A DNA stretch of 38,145 bases from contig CALLPP010000184.1 of assembly GCA_938015655.1 (NCBI GenBank), positions 1 through 38,145 of the forward strand, written 5' to 3'. The position numbers were made by a program, and so were the translations under genes. Below the pieces are notes generated by a model. It saw only the letters and a program-made list of their open reading frames with translations. It ran no database searches and had not been told where the DNA came from. Shown piece after piece: positions 10,111 to 18,662 of the stretch (its first letter is position 1; each line of letters begins with the position of its first letter). The stretch comes from an uncultured Algisphaera sp. GTDB taxonomy: Bacteria; Planctomycetota; Phycisphaerae; Phycisphaerales; Phycisphaeraceae.

Positions 10111-11586
10111 ATGACCCGCGAAGAACAAGCGGCCTTCCTTGCCAGCCCCCTGGGGCGTCAGGCCCACCAGCAAACCCGGCGACAGTTTTTCGGCGCCGCC
10201 ACCCGCGGGCTGGGGGGCGTGGCGCTCGCGTCCATGCTCAATCCCCTAGGCACCGGCCGGGCCCAAGCTCAAGCCCCGCCCAGCCCCGGCGATCAAGCGG
10301 GCCCCGCCATGTCGCCGCGGCAGCACGTGGCCAAAACCAAGCGGGTGATCTTTTTGTATATGGCCGGCGGGCCCTCACACCTGGACCTGTTCGACCCCAA
10401 GCCCCGGCTGCAGTCGATGGACGGTGACGCTATGCCCGAGTCCTTCACCCAGGGCCAGCCCATCGCCCAGCTCCAGGGCCAAGCCCTCAAGTGCATGGCC
10501 CCGCAGTTCGCCTTCAAGCAGCACGGCCAGTCGGGCCAGACCATCTCCTCGGTGCTGCCGCACACCGCGGGCATCGCCGACGAAATCTGCCTGGTGAAGT
10601 CGATGGTGACCGAGCAGATCAACCACGATCCCGCACACACCTTCATGAACACCGGCACCAGCATCGCCGGCCGGCCCAGCATGGGCTCGTGGGTCACCTA
10701 CGGGCTGGGCAACGAGAGCAGCAACCTACCGGGGTTCGTCGTGCTCACCTCCGCCGGCGGCGGGCAGGGTCAGCCCATCAGCGCCCGCCAGTGGCACAGC
10801 GGGTTCCTGCCCAGCCGGTTCCAGGGCGTGCCGCTGCGGTCCAAGGGCGCGCCGGTGGACTACGTGGCCAACCCCCTGGGCGTGGGCCACGAGTGCCAGC
10901 GCAGCGTGATTTCCTCGGTGGGCGAGCTCAACCAGCTGCGCAACCACGTGGTGGACGACCCGGAGATCGCCACCCGCATCAGCCAGTACGAGATGGCCTT
11001 CCGCATGCAGACCAGCGTGCCGGAGATGGCTGACCTCGACGGCGAGCCACAGTCGATCAAAGACCTTTACGGCGTCGAAGGCCTCGACGGGTCGTTCGGG
11101 GCCAACTGCCTGTTGGCCCGCCGCCTGGCCGAGCGCGGCGTGCGCTTCATCCAGCTGTACCACCGCGGCTGGGACCACCACGGCAAGGTCAAAGAAGGCG
11201 TGGCCAACGCCAGCGCGCTGGTGGACCAGGGCTCGGCCGCGCTGGTGAAAGACCTGAAGCAGCGCGGCATGCTCGACGACACCCTGGTGATCTGGGGCGG
11301 CGAGTTCGGACGTACCCCCATGGCCCAGGGCAGCGGGCGCGACCACCACATCAAAGGCTTCTCCATGTGGATGGCCGGCGGCGGCGTGCGCCCGGGCATG
11401 TCCTACGGCGCCACCGACGACCTGGGCTACCACGCGGTAGACAACGTCGTACACGTCCACGATTTCCACGCCACCATGCTGCACCTCCTGGGCATCGAGC
11501 ACACCCAGCTCACCTACCGCTACCAGGGCCGCGACTTCCGCCTCACCGACGTGTTCGGCAACGTGCTCAACGACATCCTGACATGA
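10111..11586 (+). CDS. DUF1501 (sulfatase-like fold) protein with a probable Tat-type signal
   Basis: Start TRRQFFGAATRGLGGVALASMLNPLG; IFLYMAGGPSHLDLFDPKP; GRTPMAQGSGRDHHIKGFSMWMAGGG. Confidence 0.93.
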   Translation: MTREEQAAFLASPLGRQAHQQTRRQFFGAATRGLGGVALASMLNPLGTGRAQAQAPPSPGDQAGPAMSPRQHVAKTKRVIFLYMAGGPSHLDLFDPKPRLQSMDGDAMPESFTQGQPIAQLQGQALKCMAPQFAFKQHGQSGQTISSVLPHTAGIADEICLVKSMVTEQINHDPAHTFMNTGTSIAGRPSMGSWVTYGLGNESSNLPGFVVLTSAGGGQGQPISARQWHSGFLPSRFQGVPLRSKGAPVDYVANPLGVGHECQRSVISSVGELNQLRNHVVDDPEIATRISQYEMAFRMQTSVPEMADLDGEPQSIKDLYGVEGLDGSFGANCLLARRLAERGVRFIQLYHRGWDHHGKVKEGVANASALVDQGSAALVKDLKQRGMLDDTLVIWGGEFGRTPMAQGSGRDHHIKGFSMWMAGGGVRPGMSYGATDDLGYHAVDNVVHVHDFHATMLHLLGIEHTQLTYRYQGRDFRLTDVFGNVLNDILT

Positions 11587-13064
11587 CCACGCTCGCCACC
11601 TGGCCTCTTTTTTTCGGGCGCTTTCACCCCCTGGTGGTCCACCTGCCCATCGGCCTGCTGGTGGCGCTGGCCGTGGTCCGCCTGTGGTTCCACCGGTCCC
11701 AGGTCAAGGGCCCCGAGCGGGTGCTGCTGGCGCTGCTGGGCCTGTCGTGCGTCGCCGCGGCCGCCCTAGGCTGGATGCTCGCGACCGACGGCGGGTACGC
11801 CCCGGACCTTCTGTGGCGTCACCGCTGGATGGGCATCGGCGTGACCGCGGGCGCGGTGCTGTGCACCGTGCTGCACTGGCGCGGCTGTTTCCGGCTGTAC
11901 ACCGCGACCCTCGCGGCCACCCTCGCCGGCGTGAGCCTGGTGGGGCACGACGGCGGCTCGCTCACCCACGGCCCGGACTACCTGTTCCGCTACATGCCCA
12001 ACCCGCTGCGCACCGCCATCGGCCTGGAGGCGCGGGTGGACCCCGCCGCCTTCGAGATCACCCGCGTGGCCGACGCGCCGGTGTACGACGCCATCGTGCA
12101 CCCGATCCTGGACGCCAACTGCATCAGCTGCCACGGCCCGGGCCGCTCGCGCGGCGGCCTGCGCCTCGACAGCCGCGCCGCGCTGCTGGCCGGCGGCAAG
12201 CTCGAAGGCCCCGCCATCCTGCTCGACGACCCGGCCCAGAGCCCGCTCATCACCCGGCTGCACCTCCCGCCCGACCACGAGCAGCACATGCCGCCCACCG
12301 GCAAGCCCCCGCTCACCCCCGCGCAGAAACAGGTGCTGGAGTGGTGGGTCCGCGTCGGGGCGCCGGCAGAAGGAAGCGTCGCCGAGATCGACGCCACCCT
12401 GCCCACCCAGATCATGCTCGAACGGTACCTGGGCCTCGCCCCGCCGCCCGCCCCGCCCCGGCCGCTGGCCGAGATCGCCGCCGACGCCCAGCGCCTGGCC
12501 CGCGACCTGGGCGTCCGCATCGAGCCGGTCGCCCAAAACCGCGACGAGCTGGACATCACAGCCCAGAACGCGGCGGCGGACTTCGGCGACGACGCCCTGC
12601 ACCGGCTGGCACCGCTGGCCCCCAACATCCTGTCGTTGAACCTGGGCCGCACCCAGATCACCAACCGGGGCCTCAAGGCCGTGGCCGCCATGACCAGCCT
12701 GGAGAAGCTGTGGCTCGACGCCACCGCCGTCACCGACGCCGGGCTGCTGGAGCTGGCCCGCCTGGGCAAGCTCCGCTACCTCAACCTCTACGGCACCGCG
12801 GTGACCGACGCGGGGCTGGCCCACCTGGCGCTGCTACCCAACCTCAAAACCCTCTATCTCTGGCAGACCCGGGTGACCCCCGAAGCCGCCGCCGCCTTCG
12901 CCGAACGCTCGGTCGACCCGGCGCAATTGGACACGTGGCAAAACGAAATCACCCGCCTACAAAAACGCGTTGAGGAAGCCGGCACCTCCATCGACCTGGG
13001 ACTGGACACCCCGCTCAAACCGGCAGCAGATTCTGCGGCGCCCAAGCCCGCCGCCCCGCACTAG
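11583..13064 (+). CDS. DUF2231 membrane region + PSCyt1 c-type heme domain + leucine-rich repeats
   Basis: ATGA overlap with the upstream gene; FHPLVVHLPIGLLVALAVVRL; CISCHGPGRSRGGLRLDSRAALLAGG; repeats such as LRYLNLYGTAVTDAGLAHLALLPNLKTLYLWQTRVT. Confidence 0.9.
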   Translation: MTTLATWPLFFGRFHPLVVHLPIGLLVALAVVRLWFHRSQVKGPERVLLALLGLSCVAAAALGWMLATDGGYAPDLLWRHRWMGIGVTAGAVLCTVLHWRGCFRLYTATLAATLAGVSLVGHDGGSLTHGPDYLFRYMPNPLRTAIGLEARVDPAAFEITRVADAPVYDAIVHPILDANCISCHGPGRSRGGLRLDSRAALLAGGKLEGPAILLDDPAQSPLITRLHLPPDHEQHMPPTGKPPLTPAQKQVLEWWVRVGAPAEGSVAEIDATLPTQIMLERYLGLAPPPAPPRPLAEIAADAQRLARDLGVRIEPVAQNRDELDITAQNAAADFGDDALHRLAPLAPNILSLNLGRTQITNRGLKAVAAMTSLEKLWLDATAVTDAGLLELARLGKLRYLNLYGTAVTDAGLAHLALLPNLKTLYLWQTRVTPEAAAAFAERSVDPAQLDTWQNEITRLQKRVEEAGTSIDLGLDTPLKPAADSAAPKPAAPH

Positions 13065-13209
13065 AGCGCTGCATCAGATGATTTGACCGGCCGCCGCCGC
13101 TTCATTCGGCCAGAAAGAACAGACCGCCTGGTTCCTGGTCCCTCACCTCAAGAACCTCAACAAAAGAAGTGGCTTCAATGGTGGCGTTTCGGAGTCTTCG
13201 CGGTTCGCT

Positions 13210-14622
13210 TCACGATGGAGATCGCAGCGACTCATATACCCCAACACACTGCTCCGCGGCTTCACGCCAGTTGAGGCGGCGCAGCTCTTGGCCGGCGTTG
13301 TCGCGCAGGGTCTGGGCCAACTGCGGGCTGCGCAGCACCGCGAGGATCTTGCTGGCCAGGTCGTCGGTGTCCCAGAAATCGACCTTCAAAACGTGCTCCA
13401 GCACCTCGCTGACCCCCGACTGCTTGCTGATGATCACCGGCACGTCGTGCTGGATGGCTTCCAGCGGGGCGATGCCGAAGGGCTCGCTGACTGAAGGCAT
13501 CACATAAAGGTCCGCGATGCGGAAGACGCGGTCAACGTCTTCGGCGCTCAAAAAGCCGGTAAAAAGCAGATGGTCGCTGATGCCCAGCTCCGCGGCGCGG
13601 GCGACGAGCTCGTGGGCTTGATCGCCGGTGCCGGCGATAACGAAGCGGACGCGGTCGTATTTTTCCAGCACGCGCTGGGCGGCGTCCAGGAAGTACCCCG
13701 GCCCCTTCTGGGCGGTGATGCGGCCCAGGAAAAGCACGATTTTTTCGTCTTCCGTGCGGGCGTCGGGCAAGGTGGCACTTTGGTTCGAGACCGGGTCCGA
13801 GGCCGCGGAGGAATCGGCCACGACCTCTGCGGCGCTGGCGTCGAACAGGTCGATGCCGTTGTAGATCACGTGGACCTTGCCCGGCGGGATGCTGCAGGTG
13901 GCCAGGATGTGGTCGCCGGTGCGGCGGGACACCGCGATCACCGCGTCAGCGCGGCGGATCCCGTCGCACTCGATGGTTTCTATCGCGTGGTTGACGTGGT
14001 AGGTGCCCCCCGCGCGGTCGGTTTCGAGCGAGTGAACGTGCGCAACCCAGGGCTTGCCGGTGGCCGCGGCCACGGCGACTGCGGCGTTGAACGTGGGCCA
14101 GTCATGGGCGTGGATCACGTCAAAGTCCAGGGTTTGGGCCAACGCGAGGCAACGGTCGGCATAGGCCTGGGCTTGGGCCGGCAGGTCTCCGTCGTAAGGA
14201 GCACGCGGCCTGGCCAGACCAGGGGCTGACGGGGGCGCGGCCGCGGTGGGCACCGGGGCTCGGTCCGGGTCGTTCAACCACGCGCCGAGCCCCTCGGGCG
14301 CGGGCAGGGCTGACCCGCCGCCGGGGTAGGGCGTGACGATGTCTGAGGGCACCGGGTGTATGGTCACACCCCGGGCCGGGGGGGGCGACACCGCGGGCCG
14401 GGCCTCGTCGGACATCGGCCCTGCGGGCGCGGCCCCGGTGGCGTGCGGCGCGGCGTCTAACAGTCGCAGGTGTCCGGCGTGCTCGGCCGACGTGGGGACC
14501 GGGAGCACGAACGTGATGTCCGTAGAGAGCCCGGCCAGCGAGCGGGTCAGGCCGAGGCAGGCCGTGCCCAGCCCCCCGCTAAGGTGCGGGGGGAATTCCC
14601 ATCCAAGCATCAGTACGCGCAT
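13210..14622 (-). CDS. GT4-family glycosyltransferase
   Basis: MRVLMLGWEFPPHLSGGLGTACLGLTRSL; DVIHAHDWPTF; IVLFLGRITAQKGPGYFLDAA; MPSVSEPFGIAPLEAI. Confidence 0.92.
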   Translation of the reverse strand: MRVLMLGWEFPPHLSGGLGTACLGLTRSLAGLSTDITFVLPVPTSAEHAGHLRLLDAAPHATGAAPAGPMSDEARPAVSPPPARGVTIHPVPSDIVTPYPGGGSALPAPEGLGAWLNDPDRAPVPTAAAPPSAPGLARPRAPYDGDLPAQAQAYADRCLALAQTLDFDVIHAHDWPTFNAAVAVAAATGKPWVAHVHSLETDRAGGTYHVNHAIETIECDGIRRADAVIAVSRRTGDHILATCSIPPGKVHVIYNGIDLFDASAAEVVADSSAASDPVSNQSATLPDARTEDEKIVLFLGRITAQKGPGYFLDAAQRVLEKYDRVRFVIAGTGDQAHELVARAAELGISDHLLFTGFLSAEDVDRVFRIADLYVMPSVSEPFGIAPLEAIQHDVPVIISKQSGVSEVLEHVLKVDFWDTDDLASKILAVLRSPQLAQTLRDNAGQELRRLNWREAAEQCVGVYESLRSPS

Positions 14623-14700
14623 CGGTCCGGGTTCCCAGAAGGCAAACGGCGCGGTCGGCGCCGCAACGGAAGCCGCGCCAGCCTGGCGCGGGGGGCGGGG

Positions 14701-15156
14701 TCAGTCGTCTTCGTCGGGGGTCATGTCGCCCAGCTCACGAAAACACGCTTCGTAGGCCAGCAGAGTTTGCCGGACGGCGTGGGGCCGGTCCGTGGGCACC
14801 GGCGAGCGGAACACAAAAACTTTGTGGTCGTTGCGGAAATGCTCCACTTTCAGGCGGGTGTCGTAGCCCTGATCGACCAGTTCTTCTTCCAGCAGATCTT
14901 CGAAGTGGTCGCCCTGGTGCAGTACGTCGGCTTCGACCGACTCGCTCAGCCAGCGGTCGGCGATGTAAAGCCCCACCCAGATGCAGGGGGCGCCTTCGTA
15001 CTCGCCCGTCGGGCCCACCTGGTACCACGCCTCTTCCTCGACCTTCGCGGCGTCACACCGCAGCAGCCCGGGCTGCATGTCCACGGAGGCAAACACCGCC
15101 GCGTCACGCGCGGTCGTGGCTAGGGAGGCGAAATCCGTTGCGTGTTCGGTACTCAT
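14701..15156 (-). CDS. conserved-looking hypothetical protein (151 aa)
   Basis: Acidic, well-composed ORF between two same-strand genes with a short gap to each. Confidence 0.65.
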   Translation of the reverse strand: MSTEHATDFASLATTARDAAVFASVDMQPGLLRCDAAKVEEEAWYQVGPTGEYEGAPCIWVGLYIADRWLSESVEADVLHQGDHFEDLLEEELVDQGYDTRLKVEHFRNDHKVFVFRSPVPTDRPHAVRQTLLAYEACFRELGDMTPDEDD

Positions 15157-15234
15157 ACCGCTGACAATACCAGAGCGATGCCCGGGTTCACGGGAGCGGG
15201 CCGTGGGCCCATGCCCCGGACCGGTGGGTCCGTC

Positions 15235-16140
15235 TTACGGGCGGGCCGACGCGCGGTGGCTCTGCCGTACCACCTCGAACAGCAACACCGCCGCCGCGGC
15301 CGAGGCATTTAAAGAGTCCACCACGCTGCCGGCCTGGGACGGAATGGTCAGAGCCGTCGACGCGGCGTCGCGCCAGACCGATCCCAGCCCCGCGTGTTCT
15401 GGGCCGATCACCACCGCCAGGGGTCGCTGGGCGCTCGCCATAAGGTCCGCCGTGAAGCAAGACGGCCCATCGGCCGCGAGCGCCGCGGCCACCCGCACCC
15501 CCCGGCTGCGGAGCCAGCCGATTGCATCCGCGTCTTGCTCGACGACGACCACCGGCAGCTCAAACACCGCCCCGGTGCTGTTGCGGATGGTGTTGGGGTT
15601 AAAAATGTCCACCGCCGTCCCCACGGCCAGCACCGCGTCGCAGCCCGCCGCCGCGGCGGTGCGTACCATCGCCCCCAAATTGCCAGGTTTTTCAGTGCCC
15701 ACGGCCACCAGCAGGCGGCCTCGCGGCAGGTTTAGCGCGTTCAGGCGGTGTTCGGGAGCCTCAAAGAGCCCCAAAATCCCCTCCGGGTCGCGGTGGTAAG
15801 CAATTTTGCGAAACACCGCGGGCGTGGTGTGAACCACTCCCGCCGGCGAGGTGGGGGCAGGGGCGGCAGCGGCGGCCGACACGGGGTTCGCGGCCGCCTG
15901 CCCGCCGTCCCCAGCCCTCTTTTCCCAGTACTCCAGAACATCCCCCGCTCCCCCGGCCTCCAACTTCAAAGACCGCCACAGCTCTCTGAGCACCAACCCC
16001 GCCCGGATGGCGCGCTGGACCTCACGACGCCCCTCGGCGATTAAAAGCCCTTCTTCGCGCCGCACCCGCGGTTTTCGTAGGCGGACCAGCCGTTTCACCC
16101 GCGGATTGGCCGTACTCGTGATTTCTTCGGGGACCGGCAT
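15235..16140 (-). CDS. TrmH/SpoU-family RNA methyltransferase
   Basis: MPVPEEITSTANPRVKRLVRLRKPRVRREEGLLIAEGRREV; LLVAVGTEKPGNLGAMVRTAAAAGCDAVL; PLAVVIGPEHAGLG; LTIPSQAGSVVDSLNASAAAAVLLFE. Confidence 0.93.
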   Translation of the reverse strand: MPVPEEITSTANPRVKRLVRLRKPRVRREEGLLIAEGRREVQRAIRAGLVLRELWRSLKLEAGGAGDVLEYWEKRAGDGGQAAANPVSAAAAAPAPTSPAGVVHTTPAVFRKIAYHRDPEGILGLFEAPEHRLNALNLPRGRLLVAVGTEKPGNLGAMVRTAAAAGCDAVLAVGTAVDIFNPNTIRNSTGAVFELPVVVVEQDADAIGWLRSRGVRVAAALAADGPSCFTADLMASAQRPLAVVIGPEHAGLGSVWRDAASTALTIPSQAGSVVDSLNASAAAAVLLFEVVRQSHRASARP

Positions 16141-16287
16141 GACGGCGAGTCTAGCGGCAGGCGAACATACATCCGCTTTCAGGTGGGTCCTGAGGATGGG
16201 GGTGTTTTCATTACGTGACAACCCGATAAAAGCCTTACCAAAGGCGGGGAATATAGATTACAAAAGGCAAGAATTTGTCAAAACAAA

Positions 16288-16315
16288 TTGACCGGCGTTC
16301 AGGAGGGGCTATAAC
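16288..16315 (+). promoter_or_regulatory. candidate sigma70-type promoter for the TPS locus
   Basis: TTGACC - 16 nt - TATAAC upstream of the 16517 ORF. Confidence 0.4.
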
Positions 16316-16320
16316 TTCGG

Positions 16321-16516
16321 CATAAATCTCGCAGTCTGATAAGGGTCTTGCGACCCGCATGGAGGTTCTGGAGAAACCATGGTGGCGGCCTTTACGCCCC
16401 CCCGCTCTCTAGATAGAAAGCAAGCGTGCTGTTTATTCAAACGCACGACCAGCGCAATCGTCTCCGTTTTTTAGTTTCAGGCTGCCGTTGACCCGTCTGC
16501 TGCGGCGTTACGCCGG
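16321..16516 (+). promoter_or_regulatory. long 5' leader with several hairpins, some mutually exclusive
   Basis: GGGTC-TTGC-GACCC (16343-16356) competes with TCGCA/TGCGA (16329-16333 / 16349-16353); also CATGG/CCATG and GGCG/CGCC, then a T6 run at 16467-16472. Confidence 0.35.
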
Positions 16517-18568
16517 TTGATCACCATGACCCACTCCACCTCCACCCGACTTTCTGCCTTTCTCTCCGCCGCGGCTCTCGCCACGGCCCTGCCCGCCCTC
16601 GCCGCGCCGATCAGCCCGGTGGACGCGGTTCCGGAGAACGCAGTCCCCGAAAGCACACCGCTGGCCGATTTACCGGCCGATCCGGTTGCGGCCCCTGCGC
16701 CTGAGGCGTCGCCGGGCCCGGTCAACGTCGGCCCGGCGCAGCGCGTCGCCACCACCGCCTTGGACTCGGACGGCCGCGCGTACACCGTCCGCGGGGTCGA
16801 GCTGCTGTACGCCAACGATCACCCGGCCCTGCCCGATGCGGGCGCCCTGCAGCAGGTGGTCGTGACCCTGCTGCCCACCCCCAGCGGCTACGTCGCCCCG
16901 CGCCGCGGCGCGGCCAACGTCACCATGCGTCTGGCGGACCTCTCGTACACCGATCAGGGGCTGATGCACGCCAGCGCCGCAAACGAGATCGCCGCCGCGG
17001 TGGTCCGGGACTTCCAGTCTCGCGGGCTCATGGGGGTGTTTGTCGGGCCCGACCCCACGCAGATTCAAGCGGCCTTCACCCCCGACGGCAAGGCCGTGTG
17101 GGGCGAAGACCTCCGCGCCGGCGACGAAACCCTGCGCATGATCGTGCGGTGCTCGACCGTCACCTCGGTGCGGACCGTGGCCCAGGGCGACCGCCCCCTC
17201 GAAGGCCCGCTGACCAACAACCCCGCCCACCAGCGGATCCGTGAGAACAGCCCGCTGGAGCCCGGAGACCTGGCCAACCGCGAGGCCATCGACGAGTACG
17301 TCTACGACCTGAATCGGCACCCGGGCCGGGCGGTCGCCGCGGAGGTCTTCCCCGGCGCCGACCCGGGGCGCGGCGACGCGGGGCTGGGTTACATCGTCAG
17401 CGAAGCCAAGCCCTGGACTGCGTTTTTCAACCTCAGCAACACCGGCACCGCGGAAACCCGCGAGTGGCGCCAGCGCTTCGGGCTCCTGCACACCCAGCTC
17501 ACCGGTAACGACGACGTGCTGAGCATCGAGTACGTGACCGCGGGCTTCGAAGACAGCCACGCGGTCTTCGCCAGCTACGAACGCCCCTTTGCCGACAACG
17601 ACCGGGTTCACGGCCGGGTCTACGGCAGCTGGCAAGACTTCGAAGCCTCGGACGTCGGCTTCGCCGGCCAGGACTTCGAAGGCACTTCTTGGAGCGCCGG
17701 CGGCGAGCTGATCTGGAACTTCCACCAGCGCGGCCCGGCCTTCCTCGACCTGGTCGTGGGAGCCCGTTATGAAAACGTGAACGTGGAAAACAACCTGGCG
17801 GATATCGACGAAACCGAGCCGTTCCTGATCCCCTACCTGGGCCTGGCCTACGAGCGTTCGACGCGCACCGCCACCACCACCGCCTCGATCGGCGTAGAGT
17901 TCAACCTCGACGGGGTCGTCGGCACCGACAGCCCGGACCTGGACGGCCTGGGGCGGCTGAACACCGACGCGGACTGGGTGAAGCTGCCCTTCTCGCTCAC
18001 CCATTCGTTCTATCTTGAACCCCTAGTCAACCGGGCCAAGTGGCTGGACGTCACCACCGGCGGGTCCACCCTGGCCCACGAAGTGGCCCTCTCGGTCCGC
18101 GGCCAGTGGACGCCCGAATCCCGGCTCAACCCCCAGTCCCAGCAGGTCGCCGGCGGGCTCTTTAGCGTCCGCGGGTACGACGAGGCGATCACCGCCGGGG
18201 ACACGGTGATCATCGCCAGCGCCGAATACCGCCTGCACATCCCCAAGCTCGGGGCACCCCAGGTCGGCGAGCAGCGCCAGGTCGAACAGTTTCTGGGTCA
18301 GCCCTTCCGCCGCTTCCCCCAGCAGCCTTACGGCGCCGCGGACTGGGACCTGATCCCCAAGGCTTTCATCGACTTTGGCCGTGTGATCAACAACGACCGA
18401 GAGTTCTTTGAAAGCAACGAAACCTTGGTCGGGGCGGGCCTGGGGGTCGACTTCCTCTACAAGCGAAACCTCAACCTGCGGGCGGACTGGGGCCTGGCCC
18501 TGAACGAAGCCGTGGACTCGGACGACGGGTCCCAGCAGTTCCACTTCAGCTTCACTTTCCTCCACTAA
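16517..18568 (+). CDS. ShlB/FhaC-type two-partner secretion outer-membrane transporter (TpsB)
   Basis: Signal peptide; POTRA-like N-terminal region; ARWLDVTTGGSTLAHEVALSVRGQWTPESRLNPQSQQVAGGLFSVRGYDEA; C-terminal barrel strand ending FHFSFTFLH. Confidence 0.8.
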   Translation: MITMTHSTSTRLSAFLSAAALATALPALAAPISPVDAVPENAVPESTPLADLPADPVAAPAPEASPGPVNVGPAQRVATTALDSDGRAYTVRGVELLYANDHPALPDAGALQQVVVTLLPTPSGYVAPRRGAANVTMRLADLSYTDQGLMHASAANEIAAAVVRDFQSRGLMGVFVGPDPTQIQAAFTPDGKAVWGEDLRAGDETLRMIVRCSTVTSVRTVAQGDRPLEGPLTNNPAHQRIRENSPLEPGDLANREAIDEYVYDLNRHPGRAVAAEVFPGADPGRGDAGLGYIVSEAKPWTAFFNLSNTGTAETREWRQRFGLLHTQLTGNDDVLSIEYVTAGFEDSHAVFASYERPFADNDRVHGRVYGSWQDFEASDVGFAGQDFEGTSWSAGGELIWNFHQRGPAFLDLVVGARYENVNVENNLADIDETEPFLIPYLGLAYERSTRTATTTASIGVEFNLDGVVGTDSPDLDGLGRLNTDADWVKLPFSLTHSFYLEPLVNRAKWLDVTTGGSTLAHEVALSVRGQWTPESRLNPQSQQVAGGLFSVRGYDEAITAGDTVIIASAEYRLHIPKLGAPQVGEQRQVEQFLGQPFRRFPQQPYGAADWDLIPKAFIDFGRVINNDREFFESNETLVGAGLGVDFLYKRNLNLRADWGLALNEAVDSDDGSQQFHFSFTFLH

Positions 18569-18632
18569 CCCCCCCAACGCCGTTCGGGCGGCCGGCTGCT
18601 TCGCCAGCGATCCGCCCCATAAACTGTGAGAT

Positions 18633-18648
18633 GCTCCCCCAAGGGAGC
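18633..18648 (+). promoter_or_regulatory. short perfect hairpin just upstream of the TpsA ribosome-binding region
   Basis: GCTCCC-CCAA-GGGAGC, 14 nt before ATG 18663. Confidence 0.4.
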
Positions 18649-18662
18649 AGGGAGACCCCAAG

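Noticed and set aside
11684-12973. 429-aa plus-strand alternate-frame ORF
   Set aside because: Arg/Pro/Ala-rich out-of-frame read of the DUF2231/LRR gene.
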